A stretch of DNA of 64,000 nucleotides from Actinobacteria bacterium IMCC26103 (GTDB lineage: Bacteria; Actinomycetota; Actinomycetes; Nanopelagicales; Nanopelagicaceae). The stretch covers positions 558,001-622,000 of the forward strand of contig CP015604.1 in the NCBI GenBank assembly GCA_002284875.1, read 5' to 3'. Positions 57,419 to 64,000 of the stretch are shown here, piece after piece (position 1 is the first letter of the stretch; the number at the start of each line of letters is the position of its first letter). Under the pieces are notes generated by a model. That model was not told where the DNA came from and did not search any database. It worked only from the letters and a program-made list of their open reading frames with translations. Both the position numbers and the translations under genes were made by a program.

Positions 57419-58652
57419 AAAGTTAGCAGCGTCTTTATCTGTCGTACTTTTCTTAGTTGGTGCGCCAATTTCGGCTAGCGCTGCTGAAATCCCAGCAACT
57501 TTTTCATTCGTAGGTAGTGGTTATGGCCACGGGGTTGGGATGAGCCAGATCGGTGCGCGTGCAAAAGCGCTTGCTGGAGAATCTGCTACCGCGATATTAA
57601 ATTATTACTACACCGGAACGACCATTGAAACAGCAACCGAAACCCAGATCTTGCGGGTAAATATTGGTCACTTGTTAACTACGGCTAAAGTCCGCAGCGA
57701 TTCAAACGGCGCTTCTCTGCAATTATTTGCCGGAGATTTAGCAGAAACACAAACAGCGCAAGTGTTATCAACTGTCCCAAGCAAAACCACATTAAATGTA
57801 ACTTTGATCAATGGGCAATTAAACGTCTCAACCACGCGTGGATCGAAGTTTACTCAAATCTCATCTGGTTCAGTATTTACCTTACGTTGGAGTGGCACCC
57901 GTTATCTGGAAGGTGCACCAACCATTCTTTCAGTGACTACGAATGCACTAGTAAATAGATATCGCCATGGACAAATCCAATTTAAAGTTATCCGAGATAA
58001 AGTCTTAGGCAAGCGCTTAGAGATCATTAATTCAGTTCGACTTCAAGACGAGTATTTATGGGGGATTAGTGAAGTTCCTTCGCTGTGGCCAACTGCAGCG
58101 CTACAGGCACAGGCGATCGCCTCGCGAACTTATGCAATAGCTAAATCTGTGAAGATTCGAAGCGCCTGTGATTGTCATCTTTATGGATCAATTAGCGATC
58201 AATCATTTGTTGGCTACGCCAAAGAAGGTGAACCACAATATGGTCAATTATGGAAGAGCGCGGTAGATAGCACCCAAGGCCAGATCATTACTTATCAAGG
58301 TTTACCAATAACGGCTTACTTCACATCTTCTACCGGTGGTGCAACTGAAACTTCAGAACATGTCTGGGGCACGGCTACTTCGTATACGCAGAGCGTGCCA
58401 GATACGGCAAGTGGCGATATAAAGCTAAATCCCAAATTTGCAACCTGGTCCAGACAAGTTCCACAATCAGTTATTGCTGCAGCTTTTCTGCTGCCTGACG
58501 TTTTTTCACTGCAAGTACTTTCAGTCAATCCGGCAGGGACGGTTGATCAGATTCAAGCCACGTCATCTTCTGGCGCAACCGCAACGCTTACGGGAGAGAC
58601 TTTCAGAAGTCGAAGTAAGTTACCTTCGGCTTGGTTTTCAGTCACCGCTTAG
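57405..58652 (+). CDS. SpoIID/LytB-domain secreted protein
   Basis: A 415-residue exported protein with a signal peptide (to about 27, ISASAAEIP), then FVGSGYGHGVGMSQIGA. A SpoIID domain follows (about 190-350) with YLWGISEVPSLWPTAALQAQAIASRT and TSSTGGATETSE. SpoIID relatives are lytic transglycosylases or amidase activators acting on peptidoglycan. The GHGVGMSQ motif normally sits near the end of the SpoIID domain but is N-terminal here, a permuted layout known in LytB-like proteins. The start overlaps wzt by 14 nt and the end overlaps the converging dapD by 4. Confidence 0.88.
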   Translation: MRMFRKLAASLSVVLFLVGAPISASAAEIPATFSFVGSGYGHGVGMSQIGARAKALAGESATAILNYYYTGTTIETATETQILRVNIGHLLTTAKVRSDSNGASLQLFAGDLAETQTAQVLSTVPSKTTLNVTLINGQLNVSTTRGSKFTQISSGSVFTLRWSGTRYLEGAPTILSVTTNALVNRYRHGQIQFKVIRDKVLGKRLEIINSVRLQDEYLWGISEVPSLWPTAALQAQAIASRTYAIAKSVKIRSACDCHLYGSISDQSFVGYAKEGEPQYGQLWKSAVDSTQGQIITYQGLPITAYFTSSTGGATETSEHVWGTATSYTQSVPDTASGDIKLNPKFATWSRQVPQSVIAAAFLLPDVFSLQVLSVNPAGTVDQIQATSSSGATATLTGETFRSRSKLPSAWFSVTA

Positions 58653-59587
58653 TTAGCGTGAAGTATTGAGTTAAGTCCACCCCAGGTACCTGTGCGAACT
58701 ACTACTTCAAGTGAACCATCTAGCGAATTGCGTCTAAAGAGTAAATCGTTAGCGCCAGATAACTGGCCAGCTTTTACTATTTCACCATCTGGCAGACGCA
58801 CTTTGGCAGCAGCAGTTATATAGGTTCCCGCTTCGATTACACAGTTATTGCCTAGTGAGATTCCAAGTCCTGAATTTGCACCCAGTAAACATTTCTCACC
58901 AACAGAGATAACTTCTTTTCCACCACCACTGAGCGTTCCCATAATGGATGCACCACCGCCAACATCGCTGCCGTCTCCAACCACCACACCCGATGAGATT
59001 CGACCTTCGACCATTGATGTACCTAGCGTGCCGGCGTTAAAGTTAACAAAGCCTTCATGCATAACTGTTGTACCTGTTGCTAAATATGCGCCTAAGCGAA
59101 CTCGATCGGCATCTGCGATTCGGACTCCTGAAGGAATTACGTAATCAACCATTCGTGGGAATTTATCAACGCTAAATACCGTGACATGTCCATATTTAGC
59201 GCGCAGTCCAGCCCGAACTTCTTCAAACCCATCTAGCGCGCAAGGACCGGCAGTTGTCCAAACTACATTTGCCAATAAACCAAAAATTCCATCCATCACA
59301 GCGCCATGTGGCTTTATTAAACGATGTGAAAGTAAGTGCAGGCGCAGGTATGCATCTGCTGCAGATTGTGGGGCGAGTGCCAAATCAATCTCAATTGAGA
59401 TAATTTCGCGCTTGACTTTACGTATTTCATCTACGCCAGCAAGTGATGTCAGAGTTTTATCTGGCTCTGCACTTAGCTTTCCTAGAGTTGGATTGGGAAA
59501 CCAGACATCGAGAACAGTTGTGCCAGAAATGGTTGCAATTCCGTGGCCAGATGCCCGCCCGGTAGGTGGCTGCTTTGATGAAGACAT
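58649..59587 (-). CDS. dapD: Tetrahydrodipicolinate N-succinyltransferase
   Basis: Transfers succinyl from succinyl-CoA to tetrahydrodipicolinate in the succinylase route to lysine and diaminopimelate. The 312-residue protein has an N-terminal alpha/beta part and a left-handed beta-helix of hexapeptide repeats (GTTVMHEGFVNFNAGTLG, GGGASIMGTLSGGGKEVISVG). It is the long actinobacterial form. A -10-like TAGGCT lies 6 nt before the ATG on the minus strand. It is divergent from the LOG gene across 30 bp. Confidence 0.95.
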   Translation of the reverse strand: MSSSKQPPTGRASGHGIATISGTTVLDVWFPNPTLGKLSAEPDKTLTSLAGVDEIRKVKREIISIEIDLALAPQSAADAYLRLHLLSHRLIKPHGAVMDGIFGLLANVVWTTAGPCALDGFEEVRAGLRAKYGHVTVFSVDKFPRMVDYVIPSGVRIADADRVRLGAYLATGTTVMHEGFVNFNAGTLGTSMVEGRISSGVVVGDGSDVGGGASIMGTLSGGGKEVISVGEKCLLGANSGLGISLGNNCVIEAGTYITAAAKVRLPDGEIVKAGQLSGANDLLFRRNSLDGSLEVVVRTGTWGGLNSILHAN

Positions 59588-59604
59588 GCGATAAGCCTAA
59601 CCCC

Positions 59605-59610
59605 TATCCT
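59605..59610 (+). promoter_or_regulatory. Leaderless promoter of the LOG-family gene (-10 TATCCT)
   Basis: TATCCT at 59605-59610 is followed by 7 nt and the ATG at 59618; no ribosome site intervenes. Confidence 0.55.
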
Positions 59611-59617
59611 TTGGCTC

Positions 59618-60154
59618 ATGCATATCGCCGTTTACTGCTCTTCATCTCAGACCATCGATCCGAAATATATTGATTTGGCACATGATCTCGGCGCGGGTAT
59701 TGCTGCACGATCCTGGGAATTAGTCACTGGCGGCGGGCATATATCTGCAATGGGTGCGGTTTCACGTGGCGCTCGAGAATCTGGCGGACGCACTATCGGT
59801 GTTATTCCGCAGCGCTTAGTAGATATTGAATTTGCCGATAAAGAATGCGATGAGCTCCATGTTGTTGATTCAATGCGCAGCCGCAAAGCGATGATTGAGG
59901 ATTTATCAGATGCCTTCATTGCACTGCCCGGCGGCATCGGAACTCTAGAAGAGCTATTTGAAATTTGGGTGGGCCGTTTTCTTAAGTTTCACGCAAAGCC
60001 GGTGATCGTCCTTGATCCCTATGATTTATATGCACCTCTTGCCACATTGATAGATCACCTCGAGGAACATGGATTTGTTAAACCAGGACAACGCGAACTG
60101 CTGCATTGGGCTAGAAGCGTTGACGAAGCACTTGATATCGCAGCTCAAAAATAG
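59618..60154 (+). CDS. LOG-family nucleoside-monophosphate phosphoribohydrolase
   Basis: A 178-residue Rossmann-type protein of the LOG/TIGR00730 family. It has GGGHISAMGAVSRGA, the SMRSRKAMIEDLSDAF stretch and the signature PGGIGTLEELFEIW. Family members release the base from cytokinin riboside or other nucleoside 5'-monophosphates. It is next to dapD, as in Mycobacterium tuberculosis (dapD and Rv1205 region). Confidence 0.92.
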   Translation: MHIAVYCSSSQTIDPKYIDLAHDLGAGIAARSWELVTGGGHISAMGAVSRGARESGGRTIGVIPQRLVDIEFADKECDELHVVDSMRSRKAMIEDLSDAFIALPGGIGTLEELFEIWVGRFLKFHAKPVIVLDPYDLYAPLATLIDHLEEHGFVKPGQRELLHWARSVDEALDIAAQK

Positions 60155-60170
60155 AGATTAAGAAATAACT

Positions 60171-60626
60171 ATGAGCCACAGCATTCGAATCTCCTTAACA
60201 CTTCCTTGTAACCAAGAGCGCGCCTGGCAGGCGATCGCCGATTGGGAAGGCCAAGGTAATTGGATGTTGCAAAGTAAAGTCTGGGTGACTTCACAAATCC
60301 GAGAAGGCGTTGGTACATCGATCGCGGCTTTTACCGGACCGTTTTATAAGCGCTATCCAAAATTCGCAGCGCTTGGTTTGCTAGATACGATGGTTGTCAC
60401 TAACTGGCAACCACCTATTCGTTGCGATGTTTTGCATACCGGAAAAGTTCTAAAAGGCACCGGAACCTTCGAGCTGATTGAGATTTCAAATAACGCGACC
60501 AGATTTAATTGGTCAGAAGATATCGAGTGCTCGCGCCTACAATTCTTAGCGATCTATCCATTTCTCTGGATTGGTGTGCGAATATCGCTGGCTCGCCTCT
60601 CCACATCACTACGTCCACCCGAGTAA
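60171..60626 (+). CDS. SRPBCC-family (polyketide cyclase-like) protein
   Basis: A 151-residue single-domain START-like protein (SIRISLTLPCNQERAWQAIADWEG, then beta strands with WQPPIRCDVLHTGKV). This helix-grip fold binds lipids or hydrophobic ligands; no catalytic residues can be assigned. It follows the LOG gene by 16 nt and its function is unknown. Confidence 0.75.
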   Translation: MSHSIRISLTLPCNQERAWQAIADWEGQGNWMLQSKVWVTSQIREGVGTSIAAFTGPFYKRYPKFAALGLLDTMVVTNWQPPIRCDVLHTGKVLKGTGTFELIEISNNATRFNWSEDIECSRLQFLAIYPFLWIGVRISLARLSTSLRPPE

Positions 60627-60629
60627 CCT
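60624..60629 (+). promoter_or_regulatory. Leaderless promoter of the sigma region 4 protein (-10 TAACCT)
   Basis: TAACCT at 60624-60629 overlaps the stop of the SRPBCC gene and is followed by 7 nt and the ATG at 60637. Confidence 0.55.
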
Positions 60630-60636
60630 TGCACCT

Positions 60637-60831
60637 ATGACCGCGCCCTTATCCCTCACGGATGCCTTGGCGCAGTTGCCGGAGGAAGAGCGGATCATCT
60701 TGTCGCTTCATTATCTGCGATCGCTTCCAAGTAGCGAGATTGCTCAAATGCTCGGTGTCCCTGAAAAATCGGTTGTCGCAGTCATGGCATCTGGAAAGGC
60801 GCGAATTACCGCGCTCCTTGGACTGATCTAG
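60637..60831 (+). CDS. Free-standing sigma-70 region 4-like HTH protein
   Basis: A 64-residue protein consisting almost only of a sigma region 4 domain: LAQLPEEERIILSLHYLRSLPSSEIAQMLGV, then KSVVAVMASGKARI. There is no region 2, so it cannot act as a complete sigma factor. It might modulate RNA polymerase at -35 sites, bind an anti-sigma factor or be a decayed ECF sigma gene. The frame extends upstream to 60571, but the ATG at 60637 is the first codon of the domain and has a -10 box 7 nt before it. Confidence 0.72.
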   Translation: MTAPLSLTDALAQLPEEERIILSLHYLRSLPSSEIAQMLGVPEKSVVAVMASGKARITALLGLI

Positions 60832-60841
60832 ACTTAACCAG

Positions 60842-60862
60842 GGCCAGCGCCTTGGCCGATTT
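60842..60862 (+). terminator. Weak hairpin after the sigma region 4 gene
   Basis: GGCCA (60842-60846) and TGGCC (60853-60857) pair around a 6-nt loop, followed by GATTTC. It is short and has a poor T-run, so only a partial terminator is suggested. Confidence 0.3.
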
Positions 60863-60968
60863 CATACCTAGCCCCAAATGCGAGATACTTATCCCCCGAA
60901 GAAATACGTGTAGTCGATCAAGGCTCACGGGCCCTAGGCAGTAAATAGGCATTAAAGGAGACTTCCCA

Positions 60969-61148
60969 ATGGCAGCCATGAAACCTCGTACTGGTGATGG
61001 ACCGATGGAAGTAACCAAGGAAGCGCGCTCGCTAGTTATGCGTATTCCACTCGAAGGCGGGGGACGCCTAGTTGTCGAATTAAATGCACAGGAAGCCAAC
61101 AACCTCAGCGCAGCTCTCGAAGCCGCAGTCGCATTAATCAAAAAGTAA
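60969..61148 (+). CDS. DUF3117 small conserved actinobacterial protein
   Basis: A 59-residue protein that starts MAAMKPRTGDGPMEVTKEA and continues VMRIPLEGGGRLVVEL, the highly conserved DUF3117 family (Rv1211 in M. tuberculosis), found almost only in actinobacteria. Function is unknown. A strong AAAGGAGA ribosome site lies 7 nt before the ATG. It lies between a sigma-like HTH gene and pepA, in the same broad region as dapD, LOG, the O-methyltransferase and htrA, matching the mycobacterial order. Confidence 0.93.
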   Translation: MAAMKPRTGDGPMEVTKEARSLVMRIPLEGGGRLVVELNAQEANNLSAALEAAVALIKK

Positions 61149-61218
61149 CTCAACTCAACTCGTTTTCCTACCCGCCTGCGGCGCATTCTGGCCCAGCACT
61201 GGATAGCCTTTGGCAATC

Positions 61219-62754
61219 ATGACCACTAAAACCGCGGCGAAAAATCTGCCGAAATTTTCCGCATCGCTACTTAGCGCGATTGAGGTGACGGTTGAGGCGC
61301 TCGCCGATTCTCAGGCGATTGTGATCGGATTTAAGGCGACTGCAGAAGGTGAATCAACGACTTACGATTTTCCAGCTCATAGCGCACTAGTTAAAAAGTT
61401 AGAGAAGTTATTTGATTTAAATCTAAGTGATGAACTTGAGTTTTTCTCTGCAGTTGGAAAACCCGGCGAAATATTTGAAATTCCAGTTGCATCAGATCAG
61501 ATGCAGGCAGACCGCATACTTTTAATTGCGTTGGGCGACGGGACGACTCCTTCGCTGCGCCTTGCCGGTGCTGCCTTGGGACGCAAAGGTCGCGGCAAGG
61601 CCACCGTTATCTCTTCTATTTGCGTTGCAAATCACGACCAGTTAAAAGCATTTGCCATTTCGGTACAGCTTGGCGCATATATCTGGACTCAGAAAACTGG
61701 AGCAACGCAAGAGCTGCCACAATTTTTATTTGTGACTGAGCGAGCAGAAACCATCGTTGACGCTGGAGTCATTGCCAGTGCGATCTCTCGTACCCGCGAT
61801 TTGATACATACCCCCTCTAATATCAAGACCCCACTTTGGCTAGCCAATGAAGCAGAGAAGATAGCGGCAGAGAATGGGTTAGAAATTCGAGTTCTGGCGG
61901 GGAAAGAGTTAGCCGAATTTGGTGGGCTGCGCGCGGTAGGTAATTCATCACCGAAACCTGGTCCGCGTTTTGTTGAAATCACTTATCACCCAAAAGGAAT
62001 GAAAAAGAATTCAGGCGCCCTGCCACACGTTGTAATTGTTGGAAAAGGTATCACCTTTGATACCGGTGGTGTTTCTTTAAAACGTCCTTACACAATCATG
62101 ACTGCGATGAAATCAGATATGGCTGGCTCTGCCGCCGCCCTTGGCGCGATAAGTGCGCTCACACATTTTCAACCGCAGATACAGGTAACGGTTTTGATGA
62201 TGCTTGCCGAAAATGCATTGTCAGGAACTTCGCAACGCCCCAGCGATGTAATTACCCAATATGGTGGAAAAACGGTAGAAGTATTAGATACCGATGCCGA
62301 AGGCAGGCTGGTTTTGGCAGATGGTCTGGCATATGCCGATAAGAATTTACGTCCAGATTATTTAATTGATATTGCAACGCTTACTGGTTCTGCAACTTTA
62401 GGACTAGGTCGCCAACATGCGGCGATGTATACCCGCGATGACAAATTAGCCAAAAGTTTTTTCGAAGCAGGTCAGCGATCTGGCGATGCAGTTTGGCATA
62501 TGCCATTAGTAGATGATTATCACGAGGCGTTAGAAAGTCCGATAGCAGATTTAAGCCACGTTACAGCGAAGAAGAAATTTAGCGCCGGCTCAATAACTGC
62601 AGCGCTCTTCCTTGAACAATTTGCTGGTGAACGGACCTGGATTCACTTTGATATCGCAGGTGTAGCTCGTAGCGAAGTAGATGCTGGCGAAAATCCTAAA
62701 GGCGGCACCGGTTTCGGTGTTCGACTTCTAATCGAATGGTTAACCACACTCTAA
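61219..62754 (+). CDS. pepA: Leucyl aminopeptidase
   Basis: A cytoplasmic M17 di-zinc aminopeptidase of 511 residues. The C-terminal catalytic domain has GKGITFDTGGVSLKR, MKSDMAGSAA, DTDAEGRLVLADGLAYAD and the ATLTGSATLGLG segment. It releases N-terminal residues from peptides and fits peptide scavenging. The frame allows a TTG at 61210, but TAGCCT (61204-61209) lies too close to it; the ATG at 61219 leaves a near-leaderless message. The stop and the next start overlap in TAATG. Confidence 0.94.
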   Translation: MTTKTAAKNLPKFSASLLSAIEVTVEALADSQAIVIGFKATAEGESTTYDFPAHSALVKKLEKLFDLNLSDELEFFSAVGKPGEIFEIPVASDQMQADRILLIALGDGTTPSLRLAGAALGRKGRGKATVISSICVANHDQLKAFAISVQLGAYIWTQKTGATQELPQFLFVTERAETIVDAGVIASAISRTRDLIHTPSNIKTPLWLANEAEKIAAENGLEIRVLAGKELAEFGGLRAVGNSSPKPGPRFVEITYHPKGMKKNSGALPHVVIVGKGITFDTGGVSLKRPYTIMTAMKSDMAGSAAALGAISALTHFQPQIQVTVLMMLAENALSGTSQRPSDVITQYGGKTVEVLDTDAEGRLVLADGLAYADKNLRPDYLIDIATLTGSATLGLGRQHAAMYTRDDKLAKSFFEAGQRSGDAVWHMPLVDDYHEALESPIADLSHVTAKKKFSAGSITAALFLEQFAGERTWIHFDIAGVARSEVDAGENPKGGTGFGVRLLIEWLTTL

Positions 62755-63380
62755 TGATTATCGACCCACATACTTATTCTGAAACTTTTCTGCCCGAAGA
62801 TGAAATTAAGAGAAATGCTCGCGCTGTCGGCGAAGAAATGGGGGCGGTAGATGCAACACCTGGAACGGGCGCTTACCTAAAACATCTAGCGCATATTTTA
62901 TCAGCGCAATCAGTTGTTGAAATCGGGACCGGATCGGGCGTTGGTGCGCTCTGGGTTTTAGAAGGCATGTTGGCAAGTGGCACTTTGACTTCAATAGATA
63001 ATGAAATGGAACATAGCAACGCAGCCAAAGGTGCATTTCTAGATGCAGATATTGCTGCAGCGCGCTTTCGCTTAATCACCAACCCTGCAATGGATGTTGT
63101 CACTAAGTTGGCTGACCGTGCCTATGACTTGGTTATCTTCCGCCATGATCCAGAGGATTTACCATTTGCCATAACAGAGGCACATCGTATTTTGCGCAGT
63201 GGTGGAGTCTTTGTAATTGATAACTTCTTCGGCGGCGAAAAAGTTTCAGATCCAGCACAACGTGATCCCAAGACCGTGGCGCTGCGTGAGGCTGGGAAAT
63301 CACTTAAAAACCAGGTAGACCTTTGGGTGACTTCACTCATACCGGTCGGTGATGGTTTGTTACTTGCTACAAAACTGTAG
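62754..63380 (+). CDS. SAM-dependent O-methyltransferase (family 3)
   Basis: A 208-residue methyltransferase with motif I VVEIGTGSGVGALW, the acidic residue in TSIDNE binding SAM ribose, and LRSGGVFVIDNFF. It resembles the O-methyltransferase that lies beside sigE in mycobacteria (Rv1220c). The substrate is unknown. The ATG at 62754 shares its first base with the pepA stop; an earlier ATG at 62736 lies inside pepA. Confidence 0.88.
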   Translation: MIIDPHTYSETFLPEDEIKRNARAVGEEMGAVDATPGTGAYLKHLAHILSAQSVVEIGTGSGVGALWVLEGMLASGTLTSIDNEMEHSNAAKGAFLDADIAAARFRLITNPAMDVVTKLADRAYDLVIFRHDPEDLPFAITEAHRILRSGGVFVIDNFFGGEKVSDPAQRDPKTVALREAGKSLKNQVDLWVTSLIPVGDGLLLATKL

Positions 63381-63392
63381 GAAGATGGGCTT

Positions 63393-64000
63393 ATGAGTAA
63401 TTCACAACCATCTGGTGGTCCCGCAGGCCCATGGTGGATACCTGCAAATAAAAGCGGCAAGGCTAATTTAATTACTCGCTCGAATGCGATTCTCTTAGCT
63501 TTCGTAGCCGGATTAGTTGGTTCAATTTTTGGTGCATCTTCTTCTGGTTCACTCTTTGGCCACTCTATAAACATCTCTCGTACCTCAAATGCGATCGAGC
63601 GCGCTCCGGGTTCTGTGGCAGATATTGCAAAACGAGTAATCCCTTCAGTTGTTTCGATCGAAGCGACCACGAAAAAGGGAGGAGCTACTGGAACTGGCTT
63701 TGTAATTGAGAGCAATGGCTACATACTCACTAACAATCACGTTATTGCTGAGGCAGTAACAGGTAACGGCACGATAGATGTGACGCTAAATAACGGACAG
63801 AAATACACCGCCAAAGTTGTTGGTCGAGACACTTCATATGATCTAGCAGTATTGAAAATTGCCACCACAGGTTTAACCGCCTTGCAATTTGGCGATAGCG
63901 ATAAAGTCGCAGTCGGTGACTCTGTCATCGCAATCGGATCCCCACTTGGACTTTCCGGAACCGTAACCTTAGGAATTATCAGCGCCAAAGATCGCGCTGT
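63393..64000 (+). CDS. htrA: HtrA/DegP-like serine protease (N-terminal part, truncated by window end)
   Basis: The open frame from ATG 63393 runs to the window end (202 residues seen). A short Pro/Gly-rich cytoplasmic head is followed by a membrane helix at about 36-56. The trypsin-like domain starts with SVADIAKRVIPSVVSIE and carries the catalytic His in LTNNHVI and the catalytic Asp in TSYDLAVLK. The serine and PDZ domain would lie beyond 64000. It probably degrades or refolds damaged exported proteins. In mycobacteria the order is O-methyltransferase, sigE, rseA, htrA; here the sigma and anti-sigma genes are absent between them. Confidence 0.93.
   Translation, partial: MSNSQPSGGPAGPWWIPANKSGKANLITRSNAILLAFVAGLVGSIFGASSSGSLFGHSINISRTSNAIERAPGSVADIAKRVIPSVVSIEATTKKGGATGTGFVIESNGYILTNNHVIAEAVTGNGTIDVTLNNGQKYTAKVVGRDTSYDLAVLKIATTGLTALQFGDSDKVAVGDSVIAIGSPLGLSGTVTLGIISAKDRA

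Overview
The window is a chromosomal segment of an actinobacterium. Three things support this: a WhiB3/WhiD-type iron-sulfur regulator, lineage-marker small proteins (the DUF3117 protein, the acyl-CoA carboxylase epsilon subunit, a DUF3017 membrane protein) and gene blocks in the order known from Mycobacterium and Streptomyces (groEL-whiB3-guaB-guaB3-guaA; sucC-sucD-DUF6350-purN-purH; folD-DUF3017; accD-accE-maf-accA/birA/purK-purE; pnp-pmm; cdd-deoA-add; dapD-LOG; DUF3117; O-methyltransferase-htrA). Base composition is AT-rich for the phylum, genes are packed with 1-4 bp overlaps and many start codons sit 6-8 nt after a -10 box. Together these point to a streamlined planktonic actinobacterium such as the freshwater acI group (Nanopelagicales). 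The lineage is an inference from gene content, not a sequence match.

Layout. 1-360: end of groEL. 594-7115: a 2,173-residue secreted repeat protein (MBG-type repeats, Pro/Thr-rich linker, OmpA-like C-terminus) behind its own promoter and a structured leader. 7185-8508: whiB3-like gene divergent from a MerR/B12-domain regulator carrying the CarH light-sensor signature. 8553-12344: guanine nucleotide genes (a guaB lacking its CBS module, guaB3, guaA). 12355-16036: secreted cyclophilin, PIG-L deacetylase and PcrA helicase. 16114-24709: sucC, sucD, a DUF6350 membrane protein, purN, purH, folD, a DUF3017 protein, mdh and icd (TCA cycle and one-carbon/purine synthesis). 24722-33866: S51-type peptidase, then a sugar cluster (araA, solute-binding protein, two permeases, APH-type kinase, altered enolase homologue) facing a MsiK/UgpC-type ATPase. 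34030-36340: CorC-like protein and trpS.

36340-49926: nucleoside salvage in two converging operons. The + strand carries a BMP-type binding protein, cdd, deoA and add. The - strand runs from the acyl-CoA carboxylase genes (accD, accE, maf, accA) into pnp, a phosphohexo/pentomutase, deoC and a two-gene (split) ALDH16-like dehydrogenase. Imported nucleosides can be deaminated, phosphorolysed, isomerised and cleaved to glyceraldehyde-3-phosphate and acetaldehyde, which the dehydrogenase can oxidise. 49945-52325: birA, purK, purE. 52326-58652: envelope polysaccharide genes (UDP-glucose dehydrogenase, LCP ligase, ExoA-like glycosyltransferase, Wzm/Wzt exporter, SpoIID-like protein). 58649-64000: dapD, LOG, SRPBCC protein, a free-standing sigma region 4 protein, DUF3117, pepA, O-methyltransferase and a truncated (window end) htrA.

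No tRNA, rRNA, CRISPR array, insertion sequence or phage gene was seen. No gene-free stretch exceeds 300 bases; the longest are 361-593, 27008-27230 and 28497-28678, and each is annotated.
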